Of a stretch of 64,000 bases of DNA, positions 32,871-43,724 are shown in pieces (position 1 is the stretch's first letter; each line of letters starts with the position of its first letter). Location of the stretch: positions 953,237 through 1,017,236 of the forward strand of contig ML133411.1 in the NCBI GenBank assembly GCA_003864495.1, written 5' to 3'. The DNA is from Nemopilema nomurai (Eukaryota; Cnidaria; Scyphozoa; Rhizostomeae; Rhizostomatidae). The translations under genes were made by a program, and so were the position numbers. The notes beneath the pieces were generated by a model. That model ran no database searches, was not told the DNA's origin, and worked only from the letters and a program-made list of their open reading frames with translations.

Positions 32871-34230
32871 AGCGACTATTTAGACCACAAAAAGGTCTAC
32901 ATACGAAGAATTTTTAAGTTACTTCACTGCAGGTTTATTAGCTAAAATATGGAGATTTTCTTTGTGGTCAGCTGTACTTTGATGGAGAATGAACAGGGTA
33001 ACGATTTTAAGCTTAAACCACTCTAAATTTCCAAAACTATTAGAAAAAGGGTGGCCGTGTAATCTACCCACAATACTTTCCAAAACGTTGAATAAAACGG
33101 TAAACAAAGCAAGTTTTTCGTGTCAGCTTTTTAGGACTTGGCAAATAGAAAGGTGTTGTTTGTTTCATGCAGCAGTCGCTTGGCCTGATGACACAGTGGC
33201 AAGAGTTCCTGGGGAGATGTGTTAAGAATAAGGTGTTGTCAATTTGATTGATTGTCGCCTCTGGACACCATGAAACTGTACTGGGACGTGCACTCGATCT
33301 TGATTTTTTCAAGTATCCGAAATCATACGGAATGACAGCATTACGACTTTAAATTTCATCTTGGTTTTAAAACAACTTGTCGCTTTTGGTGCAAAAGTTA
33401 AAACAAAAAGAGTGATAAAGCTCATCAACAGGACACTCGAAATAGTTTACGTTTGTAATGATACCAGCCAAAGTTGGAGGCAGCGCTCAAATACTTTCAA
33501 AGAAGTGCCTCGATTTGTGCAAGCAAGCAGTTTTGATGTAGGACGTACCCAGATTAGAAGTCACGGACGAACTTTGAAAAATAAATCAGCTTGCTTCAAC
33601 AAGGGCTTGCTTTATTTTCACATATCAATGGACAATTTTCGGGGTTAACTATTAAACTAGGGTTTTTGTTCAACCCTTTGATTGTTTTAAATGAGCATCC
33701 CTAAAAATGTGGTCAAGGAAACAATTGACAATGAAAAGTGGCTAAAAAGCTCAAGCAATTTGATACGATATTTTTATATGCGGAGGATCATTTAGGGGAA
33801 AGTTAAAGAGTCTGTGAAAATAGTTGTCTGATAGAATTAAAAGGTTTTGAGGTGGGGGGCAAAAGTTGATACAGAAGAAGAAGAAGAGAAAAATTGAAAA
33901 CTTTATCATCAATCTTAGAAAGGGACCATTGCCAAAAAATTTGGAAGGCCTTTACAGGCCTTCTTTTCTAACAATCCCCTAGGGCGAAAAGTGACTTGAA
34001 AGACAAGTCACTTCAAATACCCCTTCCTAGCGTACTTCCCCAAATAAGTACTGCAGAAATGCAGCCAATAAAAATAAAAAAAATCTATGTTGTTAAAATC
34101 ATTTGGTATTTACGTTGAAGATACAACATATAACTCAAATAAAATATATTGCAGTAAAATTTTGTAAAACAACTTTCGCCATGGATAAACAATATTTTGG
34201 TGAAACAGAAAACTAGCCCTTTCGTATTCA
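32871..34230 (-). repeat. Dispersed repeat R1, copy b (inverted)
   Basis: The reverse complement matches 3053-3870 from end to end: GTTTTCTGTTTCACCAAAAT at its outer edge corresponds to CTCCTGTTTTACCAATATAC at 3051, and the inner edge near 32875 (AGACCTTTTTGTGGTCTAAA) corresponds to 3837. Compared with copy a it has about 0.5 kb extra between about 33400 and 33960, which includes an AAG run (33875-33895). No coding function. Confidence 0.75.
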
Positions 34231-34535
34231 CATGGACTTTTCGTTAAAAAATGGGTCCGAGAAAAATATTTGTTATTTCATTAATACTTTGTGTATTTTC
34301 TTTGGCATGGTCTTAAATGATAAGCTATTCAATGCTGTACAATAACTGTTCATGAGTAAGCCGTTATCTTTTTTGTTTAGAGCCTACGATTCTAAAAAAA
34401 AAATTTTCTGAAAAATAAATCGTTTTCTCCAACTTCTGGACTTCGTTAGTTTTTTATGCGTGGACTACTGATGTGGAAAAAGCCTCATTTTGAGGCCCAT
34501 CCATCCAGCCTCAAATTCCACCCAGACAATTCAAA

Positions 34536-36178
34536 ATGGCGTCTGACACCGAGAATGAGGAGCTTGATTTTATTTTCGATACAGATGCCTGGAATTAATC
34601 TTTTGATACTGGGTACGACGGCGAAACAGTTGCAGAGTTGAAATTGATTTGTCGAAGAAGTGGACTATCAGCAACTGGCAGAAAACAAGAGTTGATAGAA
34701 CGATTAGTCGAATTTGATGAATCTGGACCAGTCTGGGATGAAATCGAAAGACAAATTCACATCCCAACCTTCAGAAAAATGTCTGGCCTCACTTTTGTTT
34801 TGGACAAGACTGCATCAGCAGTTCAGTAATTCAATCGCCTGTTTACCATCGAGATTGTCCAGCACATTGTTGAACAAACGAACATTTACGCTGAGTATAC
34901 GTTAAATCATCCTTTTACTGCGGAATCAACAAAAGTGCGATGGAACCCAGTAACAGCAGAAGAGCTCAATGCATTTTTAGGGTGTCTTGTATACATGGGA
35001 CTTTGTCAACTGCCAAAATTGAAAGACTACTGGTCAGAAGAGCTAAATCAGAAAGCGGTTACCTCTGTATTCAGCTACCATAGATTCACAGACATAATGA
35101 GATTCCTTCACTGCAATGACAACAGTAAAGCTTTGCCCAGATCTGACCCAAGTCATGACAAGCTTCATAAAATAAGACCAGTCATGAAAATGTTGCAAGA
35201 GGCTTTTCAGAAAAATTGGGTTCCTCATCAACAAAACAGCATTTATGAGGGCATGATTGCATGAAGGATAAGCCAGATCCATGGGGATTTAAAATGTGGA
35301 AGCGGGTGGATACTGTTGCCTCTTACCTGTATGCATTTGATATTTACACAGGTAAAAGTAGTTAGAGAGAAACAGGCCTTGGTGAGAATGTTGTCCTAAA
35401 GCTGGCTAAAAACATGGTCAACCTTGGCAGCTTTTTTTTGATAACTTTTTCACCTCAGTTTCTCTCATGGACACACTGTACAAAAGGGGAATTTATGCCA
35501 CTGGAACAATTAGGCATAATAGAAAAAGGTTTACCTCATGAAGTCAAAGAAGCTAAGTTGGCACAAGGGGACATTATCTGGAGGATGAAAGACCCACAAA
35601 CTGTGACAGTGAAAGGATACAAAAGATGTCATGTTGATCAGTACTATGTGCCCTGCAACACCTGGTCCAAATGACAAAGTCAGAAAGTCCCAGAAAGGAA
35701 GTGCAGAAAAGGTGGAAAGAATATGCCCTCCAGCAATCACAGTTTATCGGCAATTTATGGGGGGAGTTGACACCAATGACCAAATGCTGGCATATTATGA
35801 TATAAGTAGAAAGAGCTACAGGTGGTGGATTCCAATTTTATTTTGTCTACTGAAGCTGACAATTGTAAATGCTTGGAGACTTGAACACTTTCAGGCAGAT
35901 GCAAATAAACGGGGACCAAAACCATTTAGAATAGAGCTTTACAAAGACCTTATTGGGCCTTTTTCATCAAGAAAGAAGGATGCATGGCAACTTCCTAATG
36001 CTTCTGCAATAGGTCATTTGATGGCATAGGACATTTGATAGTAAGACACACAAAGAGAGGATTTTGTGCAAATGACTGTAAAAGCAAAGTTGGAACAAAA
36101 TGTATAAAATGCGATATTTATCTATGTGTTGATTGTTTCTATAACTATCACCATAAAGTTAAAAAATTGAAGGGATGA
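34536..36178 (+). pseudogene. piggyBac transposase with N-terminal SAP domain, broken
   Basis: ATG 34536 (MASDTENEELDFIFDTD). After a stop, a SAP domain reads VAELKLICRRSGLSATGRKQ then ELIERLVEF. The piggyBac core follows: WNPVTAEELNAFLGCLVYMG, FSYHRFTDIMRFLHCNDN, DKLHKIRP, IYEGMIA (the first Asp of the usual DE-MI motif is changed and the next block is deleted), KPDPWGFKMWKRVD, YLYAFDIYTG, GLGENVVL, then VYRQFMGGVDTNDQMLAYY with the late catalytic Asp, RKSYRWWIPI, and a C-terminal Cys-rich finger (FCANDCKSK ... CIKCDIYLCVDC). At least four stops or frameshifts. I could not find TIRs. Confidence 0.8.
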
Positions 36179-36300
36179 TTAAAAACTGTGTTATATATAC
36201 CTTACTCTATGTTGTTTTATGATTTTATCATAAAAAAATGGGGAAAATAGCTAAGATATATCAGTTTTATGAAAAAATACTCTCCCTGTCCAAATTACAA

Positions 36301-36545
36301 TGAAAGGGCTAGCCGCCAAAACCCTAATATGCGGGCCATACCCCTCCTATGAAAAGAGAATTGCCCTTTAAAACGACCCCAAAAGAAATCAGGCAGATTA
36401 ACCTCAGTAAGACAAGAGCTTAAATTGAGAGCAAAAATTACGTAATGCACAGCCACGCACTGCACACTGGAAACAAAGGTTGTCAACGAAAAAATGAATC
36501 GCTTCTTTGCATGCATCACTTGCACTCCTGTGACGAATTGTAAAG
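36301..36545 (+). repeat. Single diverged arm of the foldback family
   Basis: Collinear with the left arm of the palindrome at 2524-2774: both run through GCC(C/G)CCAAAACCC, GAATTGCCC(C/T)TTAAAAC, TACGTAATGCACAGCCACGCA-like, GTTGTCAACGA and TGCATCACT(C/T)GCACTC. It ends near CCTGTGACGAATTG without a facing arm. So the family is dispersed and this copy lost half its structure, or it was never palindromic. Confidence 0.75.
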
Positions 36546-37321
36546 ACCATGTAGGGTGATGTTGGGCGCTAGTGTAAGACTACTATGTTTACAAACTAAG
36601 TCTCCTGAGACAGTTTCAAATAAATTTTCCAACATAACATCAGTTACAGAAAATATGCAGAGAAAACATGAGATACCAATGGGTTCTTTGCATTAGCTTT
36701 TTCATCTTTCTCGTGTGATATAAAATTGTATATCCCTGATTTTGAATTTTCGCAGGGATGATAATAAACGTAGCAAAATAGAGCTTTGAAACACGCTTTG
36801 TTGTTTCATTAAATCCAAATTCTAATTGTATTTTCTTCGGAGGAATGAGGCAGTTCTGCAATTGAATTTTTGTTGTCGTTGTCCTACAAAGTTGTCGTGT
36901 ACAGGCTGAAAAAACCACCGACACTGCCTTCGAAGGGGAAGGTGACGTTTTGTTTCCTGAAAAGCTTTAGCTCTTCGCTCCGGTGTCTCCTTTTCCTGCA
37001 GTAGCCAACCAGTCTGTCCACGTTTTAGGAACAAATTTGTGCCTACAAGTGACATCGTCATTTATATTAATTTCATGTCCAGTAAATACAGCATTTAGCG
37101 TGAGATTTACAACACGTACATAGTTTCGCAGTAGCCATCTTTGATTGACCGCAGATGTAAACACCCATTTCAAGTCACGTGACCGCTGGACCGAATTTGT
37201 CTATTCATGACAGGTCACAGTTAATAGCTTGAATTCGTTTGCTTATTACTATTCCTATGTGTTTCAAATTTCTAATTGTATCAATTTTGTTTTACACTGA
37301 GGTAAGAAAGATCTTGACACA
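36546..37321. other. No supported gene
   Basis: Minus-strand frames between 36640 and 37173 join into a protein-like stretch (for example TCRHKFVPKTWTDWLATAGKG) with plausible splice signals, but I recognise no domain. The region lies between a repeat arm and a transposase fragment. Confidence 0.3.
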
Positions 37322-37540
37322 TATTGGATTCAACCTTGCGTGAACCATTTATACTGGTGTGCAGCTGCAAGTCGAAGTGGTGATGGAAATATTATATTGG
37401 AGAAATTCAAATGGTTCCTTAGTCATATGAGAGACGAACGCACTGATTTAGATGATTCCATTTTTGATAAATGCATCCATCCAGATATCATTAGAGGAAG
37501 GAAATTGCTTAACCTTTTCCGCATGTGCGTCTCACCAGTG
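37322..37540 (+). pseudogene. Kolobok-like transposase fragment, copy D
   Basis: Plus strand reads CVNHLYWCAAASRSGDGN, then EKFKWFLSHMRDERTDLDDS and FDKCIHPDI. This corresponds to exon 8 of copy B (RHLYWSATTTRDGNEAV ... FNKCLHGKDI) and to IHLYWSSTS of copy C. Only this exon is recognisable; it runs into the minisatellite at about 37540. Confidence 0.7.
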
Positions 37541-37857
37541 GTCTCACACAGCAATTTTGACTAAAAATTCAAAGTTTACGGAACTCCTCCAAAATTCATA
37601 TCAAATATAATTTTTAGGCCCCGTCCACACGTATACAGATATTTTTGAAAACGCATATTTATTTATCCGTTTTCGAAAAAAAATCCGTTCACAGGATGAG
37701 CGTTTTCAAAAAAATCTCCGTCCACACGGATAGGGAGGAATCACTAATAAAAATGTTTGGGTATGCGCAAAAATTATTGGCGCCAAAAGTTATTTTCGTC
37801 CATTTTCGTCTGCTGACTCTGAACTGAGTTGGTGAATTAAGTGAACAATAGGAAAAG

Positions 37858-38938
37858 ATGCCTAGAAACGCTGCAAATTCTAGAAATAAAAAGTCATTGA
37901 CCCAAAACAAGGTCACTGATTCGTACGTCTGGAAAGATGATGAAGTTCGAACTACATTTGAATGTAACAAACGATTACAAAGTTGAAAAGGTCGCCGAGG
38001 GTTTCGATTGGGAATCTTGCCAAAGTAAGTATTCTGACATATTGGCAATTTTTTAATACAATACCCATCAGAAGAACAAGCTACAGAGCTCGGAAAAGAG
38101 TTTCCCCATTCATATGAAAAAATAACAAAGGGAATTCTTACAACGAAGCTAAAATCAAGTTGTGTGAAATACAGGCAGGCAGTTGACTCAGGCCAAAAGA
38201 GTGGACATGGCAGGGTGGTGTTGTTATACTTTAAACTTTGTGAACAAACTTGGGGAGGTTGACCAGCAACAAGCACCATGGAATGTGGAATGGAGTCTGC
38301 GGAAATTGGTGGAGATTTGAGTTTTGATCATTCTCAAACAAACAGCTCTGGGAACTCAAGTTTCATATCTGAAGCACAGCTGAATTGCAGTGGATAAGCG
38401 ACATCAGATCTACCTTTCAGCCATGTAGATGCATCTGCTGATGAAACAGATGAAAGGAATATGGGTGAAAGACCTTTCCCGTCAGTCGTTAAGGAGAGAC
38501 GTGTTTTGCTGAAAAGAACACTCTCTGAATACAGACAGGAAAAACTGAGAAAAAAAAACCAGCTGAAAAGCAACTTGCTGAATGTGCCCAAGAAGACCTT
38601 AGGCTGCAAAAAAAAAAATGATTGACATGATGGAGAATGCAGAAAAGCAGAACACGAATGACATTGACAAATTGACTTCAGTTATTGATAAACTTACTAA
38701 CTCTATAAGTGAAGGTTTTGATCTTTTAAAACAGCAACTGAATAGCAAACAACCTAACCCACAACAACCCAACCCACAACAACCCTACATGTTTGCAACT
38801 TACTCTCAGCCTTACATACAGAACAATAGTTTGCAATATGGTATGCACGGTTCAGCAGTACCAGAAATGCAGGGAAAGCCAAATACAAATATAATGTCCT
38901 ACACAAAGTCACTCTTTCAAGATGACACAGACAACTGA
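37858..38938 (+). pseudogene. Harbinger MYB/SANT-like protein, broken
   Basis: ATG 37858 (MPRNAANSRNKKSL). A SANT/MYB-like segment is spread over frames: VWKDDEV (about 37930), NVTNDYKVEKVAEGFDWES (about 37963-38020), SKYSDIL. The C-terminal part (38618-38938) has a helical DKLTSVIDKLTNSISEGF and a PNPQQ repeat. In Harbinger elements this second protein helps bring the transposase to the nucleus and to DNA. At least three frameshifts. Confidence 0.7.
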
Positions 38939-39111
38939 GTTTATTTGTAACTGAAATTATTATAATCTTCTGTTATTAACTTGAAATTTCTTACAATGTT
39001 AAGCATGTAAAAAATTGACTTTATCTTAAAACTATGTCAGAGGGTTTTGTTTTAATAGAGAGGCAATGAAAATAAAAAGTTTTAATGTTCTTCTAACTGT
39101 CTTTTTTATTT

Positions 39112-39960
39112 TTATGGACCAAAGTACTTGGTCAATACCCTCCTGACTCTTTTCCCTTCGTGTTCATTGCAGTCTGTTCTGAAATTGTTAGCTTGAGTAG
39201 ATGGGTGAAAGTCTTTGTCATATTTGATGGACGCTGAAACTCTTCTCTCACTGAATGGCTCTTTACGCTCTTGACAATAATTGTGCAGCACAAAACAAGC
39301 ATGAATGACAAAAGGAAGATCAGCAATGTTGATATCCATAGCTCGCCTAAGTGCTCCAAATCTTGCCTTTAGACGCCCAAAGGAAAACTTAATCACCATC
39401 CTAGCCTTACAAAGTGACCAGCCAAAGTACTGTTCCCGGGTAGTTGCTCCACCATTGGCATATTCTTTCATAAGATTTGGCAGTAGAGGATATGCAGGGT
39501 CTCCAAGTAGAAATACTGGAATAGGAGCTTCTTCATCAATTATCTGTTTTTTAATGAAGGAATTCTACCATCTTTCAACATCAAATTCAATTTTGAATTT
39601 GAAAACATACGGGCATCATGAACACTCCTAGGGCACTTAATTACAACATCAATAAATGAATACTTGTAATCACAAGTGGCAACCTTTTTGACCACATCAA
39701 CCGGGGATCTCATTATTGTCTCTTCTCCTTCAGTGTACGGCCGAAGAAGTTTACTTAAATTTTCATACCATTTTTCAGCAATGACAACTTCATCAACGAA
39801 GTTGTCCCACCACGCGCTTGTCCTGCCTGGCCTAACCCAAAACCTTCTTCTTTGATAGGGCATGTTTGCCCTTCCTGTGTGATACACATCGTTCGTTCGA
39901 AAAAGCAACGAAAACTCCGTTTTCATCACCAAAAACTCCGTTTTCATCACCGAAAACTCC
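39112..39960 (-). pseudogene. Harbinger transposase, catalytically dead
   Basis: Minus-strand pieces: [20 protein letters not shown] (about 39860-39800), [10 protein letters not shown], then a jump (deletion of the region with the first catalytic Asp) to [20 protein letters not shown] with the second Asp (about 39675-39610), a frameshift near 39540, [13 protein letters not shown] with the third (about 39510-39475), and [20 protein letters not shown] (about 39410-39350). In relatives the last motif is IENSFGRLK, so the catalytic Glu is replaced by Lys. Confidence 0.85.
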
Positions 39961-40289
39961 GCCTATATGTGGACGGAAGGCCAAAACGGATAAATAAATT
40001 TCAAAAAGATCCGTATACGTGTGGTCGGAGCCTTACACGCAGAATTCAAAATTTTTGTTCTTTTTCAAAATTTTCAATATGTAGGGGTTTAGATGGGGGC
40101 CAAATGTGGCCGAAAGTGGTCCCACACAGGAAATTTTTACCCAAAATTCAAAGTTTACGGAATCTCTCAAAAAGTCCTGTCAAATATAATTTTTATACGC
40201 AGAATTGAAGAATTTGTCCTTTTTTCCAAAGTTGTCAATATTTTAGGGTTTAAATTGTGGTCAAATGTGGCCACCAGTGGTTGTGAGCA

Positions 40290-40946
40290 GATACGATAAT
40301 TACAGTAGATTTTTGGAAAATTTCAATTTTTCAAAAAACCCATTAATTATAAGTTTTGATAACACTGGTCAACACAACTTTTCTCCCAGGCTCAACCTCA
40401 TGCTACATTACCTAATTTTGGGGTGCTGATTTAAAAAATGCCATCCGTTTTTCCCTAGCACGTCAGGTTTTATCTGTACAAATTTAGTTAAATTCAGGTA
40501 ATTTAACGAAAAGGTGCATTATTCATTAAGTTTTGTGAACACTGATACCTAGATGTGTATATGATGCTCACATGATTTTTTTACGCTTAAAGAAGATACT
40601 ATATTTCCAATCCATCAACATTTTCAATAGCTAATTAATACATATATTTTAAGGAGGGGGAGCAACCGTAGACGGAGGTTTTCTACTTCCCCCACCGTGT
40701 TGACAAACGTTTGAATCGCATGACCATTATGATACGTGTTATTGGCCAGGTGTATTGTTATTATTCAGCCAGCATTTCATAAAAAATGGGCGATTCAAAG
40801 GGCTGACGACAGAATTGAAAAATTGGCGAAACAGTCAACTACTACACACGTAAACAAGGCACGTCTTCCGCTTTTATTGATGATGAATTGAGAGATTTGG
40901 AATAAAAAACCAACGGATTTTAATGTAAAGAATATAATGTAATAAA
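40290..40946. other. Non-coding, nothing recognised
   Basis: About 650 bases, AT-rich, no supported frame, repeat or RNA. Confidence 0.5.
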
Positions 40947-41690
40947 ATGTCAAGAAAGTGCAAGAATGACAAAGATTCGTTCTGCTTCACCTGTGGTCAG
41001 TTGTGGCGTCTTCGAAGAGAACAGAAAGTCAATTGATGAGTTCTACAAGAAAGCCTACTACACGTACTTCGAAATCAAACTACGCGACCAAGATAAGACA
41101 TGGGCACCTCACATTGTTTGCAAGTCATACAAAGAAACTCTACGACTCTAGACGAAAGGCAACCGAGCAACTCTTAAATTCGGAATTCCCATTGTCTGGC
41201 CTGAACCAGCCAATCATATTGATTATTGCTATTTCTGCATGACTAACCAAGCTGGATTCAATAAAAAGAGCAGAATGAACATTCTCTATCCATCAATTTC
41301 TTCAGCTATACGACCAATTCCTCATTCTGACAAAAACCCTGTGCCAGTTTTTAAAGAGTTACTTGATATTCCTATAACAGCTACATCTCTTGTACAAGAC
41401 CTCGCTCCTGAAAGGTCGACTGAAACCGATTCAGACCCTGAATGTCAAAGATAATGTTGATGATTTTGACTATCACGAGTGTTCAAGTGAACCAAACCGG
41501 TTCAACCAAGACGTTCTGAGTGATCTAATCCGTGATTTGAATCTTTCCAAGGAATCTGCTGAGTTGCTTGCTTCACGTCTTAAGGAAAGAAATTTTCTGA
41601 AACCCAAGACAAATGTGACATTCTACAGGACAGGGATGTTGCATGTTTGTTCAACTCTCTTTTTTGATGGCAAATCTACCCCTTAAAATC
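40947..41690 (+). pseudogene. Transposon-associated conserved protein of unknown role, broken
   Basis: Pieces in shifting frames: CKNDKDSFCFTCG (40955), FYKKAYYTYFEIKLRDQDKT then WAPHIVC (about 41040-41120), IVWPEPANHIDYCYFCMTN (about 41190-41240), SISSAIRPIPHSDKNPVP (about 41290-41350), and DLIRDLNLSKESAELLASRL (about 41522-41581). I recall a widespread repetitive family in cnidarians and arthropods with these words (a CFxCG start, a CYFC finger, an LVRDLxLSK-type helix), always uncharacterised. The role is unknown. Several frameshifts. Confidence 0.55.
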
Positions 41691-42812
41691 CTCTTCCAAC
41701 GATTTTTTGTCACAGTAGGAAAAAAAGCAAAAATCACCAAAAAAGAGATAAATTCTTTTAAAGGAAGAGATACCCGAAATACTTATAAAGAATACCGAAA
41801 CGAAGCATGATAAAAGTTAAGAACAACAAGAAACAAATATAGCAGTTTCATTAAGACTTTAAAACTTACACGGAAAGCTGATGTATGTGGTTTTACACCG
41901 GTTTTAAAATTAGTGAAGGGATGAAACAATTTTCCAGTACCTTACTGTCGAAGGTTTAATCATGAAATATTGTTTGTTTGTTTGTGTGTTTGTCTGTAAA
42001 CTTATTTTAAATCGAATATAATTTTAAGATACAATACCGTAACTTGCCTAACTCGATTATTTACAAAATATACATATCAAATCTACGATTATTTTTAACA
42101 GGTTTTTAATTCCAAGTTACAATTAAATCATTAAAATTTGCATACGTTGCATGAACAGGTTGTTCCGTCCCAGTTTTTAATCAATTCTTTGAATTGGATC
42201 AGATTATGTCCTGTGGTAAGCCACTCCAAATTTGTGGTCCGAGAGACCTGAGGCTGTTTGTACCGAAAATTGATGGGCCTCTAGAGTCCTCTGGACGACG
42301 TGAGGATCGATAAGGTTCGAATATATTTGCATAATTTTAAGATTTAACATTTCTATAGTTTTGAAAATCTCAATACAGAGGTTTCTTTGCCGACTTACAT
42401 GCATTGTGATTGCAAAACAGGTCGCCATGAGATGAATCGTGGTCATCATAAAGAAAACGTAGGGCTCTTTCCTGTATTTTTTCAACCTTATCCATAGATC
42501 TAGCCGAGGAGTAGAACCACACTTAAAGGAGAACTGGCACGCAAAAAAAAGTTTGCCTTATTCTACGCAGAATGTGCCACTGAATTTTTTGATTAGCGTC
42601 ACCATTTTCCTGCTTTTCGCACTTTTACACGTCAATTACATCACTGCCATTACTCGGGAATTTTCCGAAGCGGAAACAAGATTATCGCAACGGGTCGTTA
42701 AAATTAATCGGCTGACGTCACAACTGACATGTTTATAAGGCCGTCTATAAGGATTGTGACCATAACGGTAGAAACTGATCCAAAACTTGGTGCTCCACAG
42801 TAACTTTTTGCC

Positions 42813-43724
42813 TTAAATAAACTTAAAAAATAGTTCATTGTGCTGCCTATAATTGCACTGGAGTTGGAAGGTCCCTTTTTCGGTTACCGACGGGTTGTGA
42901 TCTGTTAAAACGCTGGCTTGCAAACCCGAAGCGGGAAGATTTAGGTCAATGTTTGGGAGCTTAAAGCCTTTATACTCCGACGACGGTATAACTTTACGGA
43001 CATTTCTGCCAAGCCTTCGCCAAATCCATCGGATGAATTGTCGATATGCAACGTGCCTAAATAACCTGAAGATGAGACGTAATAAAATATCGTAAATGTT
43101 AGACTAAAATCAATACACGGTAGAAAAGGGGCTATCAAAGAGCAGTTAATATTTTGTCGTTTACTTACTCGCAAGCAGGAGTATCATCTATATCTCCTCC
43201 TTGCTCTTTGTCAACAGATTGATAGATTGCCGTATCTGTGGGGTTTCCGCACAGCAAAGGCTTTTCCTCCCACATGGCGACACAGCTGCCGCATTGGCAG
43301 CCCAAAATTAATTCAAAAGTATATAAAATTCAGAAGGAAAAATTCTGAGCAAGATTTTGTCGGTACGGAGTTTCTGAGCAAGGTTACGTCTGTACGGAGT
43401 TTCTGAGCAAGGTTACGTCTGTACGGGCACTCATGAAACTTTTAGGCCAAATTGACCAAAAAGATCCTTCTGACAAAAACATCCAAAACCGAAATAAATT
43501 ACTAATTTATGGAAACTTGATATCATATTAATGAAATAAAATCATGTTTATTTCTAAAACAACTTACCAGTTTGTATTTCCAATTCGTTCTGTGATAAAC
43601 AACTACTACTGGATGACGCAGCCGAAGCAATAGTACCAGGTTGTGGCTCAAACATAAACGGTTGAATGTTTCCAGCCACTGCGATATCCGGGTAAAAAAA
43701 CTCCGATTCTGAGTCAGAATCCAT
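42813..43724 (-). CDS. P2X7 ballast-domain (P2RX7_C-like) gene of element A
   Basis: Exon 1 is 43724-43568 (MDSDSESEFFYPDIAVAGNI, Ser-rich, donor GTAAG). Exon 2 ends at 43169; its start is not certain (about 43300) and it reads CQCGSCVAMWEEKPLLC. Exon 3 is 43065-42813 and reads LFRHVAYRQFIRWIWRRLG, then IPSSEYKGFKLPN, and a tail to a TAA. The junction of exons 2 and 3 (CE|LFRHVAYRQF) keeps frame with the same phase as element B. The Cys pattern C-x-C-x2-C and AYRQF...Y-x-GF match the cytoplasmic ballast domain of vertebrate P2X7. The middle block seen in B (CVTQHPGF) is missing, so it is partial. No membrane segments, hence not a channel. Confidence 0.65.
42830..42965 (+). pseudogene. THAP finger start of element A
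   Basis: Plus strand reads VHCAAYNCTGVGRSLFRLPT, then LKRWLANPKREDLGQ before a stop. C-x4-C with LFRLPT and a Trp fits the first half of a THAP zinc finger. The position of the expected ATG (42830) is ATA, so the start codon is lost. It lies antisense to the tail of the ballast-domain gene. Confidence 0.6.
43341..43428. repeat. 29-bp minisatellite, three copies
   Basis: TTTCTGAGCAAGGTTACGTC plus TGTACGGAG repeats at 43371 and 43400; a variant copy starts at 43341. It lies in the intron of the element A ballast gene. Confidence 0.85.

Larger units (their letters stand above)
37617..40032. mobile_element. Harbinger DNA transposon with TTA duplication
   Basis: Ends GGCCCCGTCCACACGTATAC (37617) and the inverted CGTATACGTGTGGTCGGAGCC (to 40032), flanked by TTA on both sides (37614-37616 and 40033-40035), the 3-bp target typical of Harbinger. 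Length 2,416 bp. It holds a MYB/SANT-like gene (plus) and a transposase gene (minus), converging. Both are damaged. Confidence 0.9.
37545..40290. repeat. Two ~159-bp tandem units split by a Harbinger element
   Basis: AAAATTCAAAGTTTACGGAA occurs at 37564 and at 40143. Subtracting the 2,416-bp insertion and its 3-bp duplication gives a period of about 159 bp. Each unit continues CAAATATAATTTTTA, CGCAGAATT, TTCAA(A/T)AT, TAGGG(T)TT and CAAATGTGGCC. The second unit (40143-40290) preserves the uninterrupted version of the insertion site. Confidence 0.8.

Noticed and set aside
34313..36182. TTAA sites as ends of the piggyBac remnant
   Set aside because: TTAA occurs on both sides but no inverted repeats adjoin them; TTAA is frequent in AT-rich DNA.
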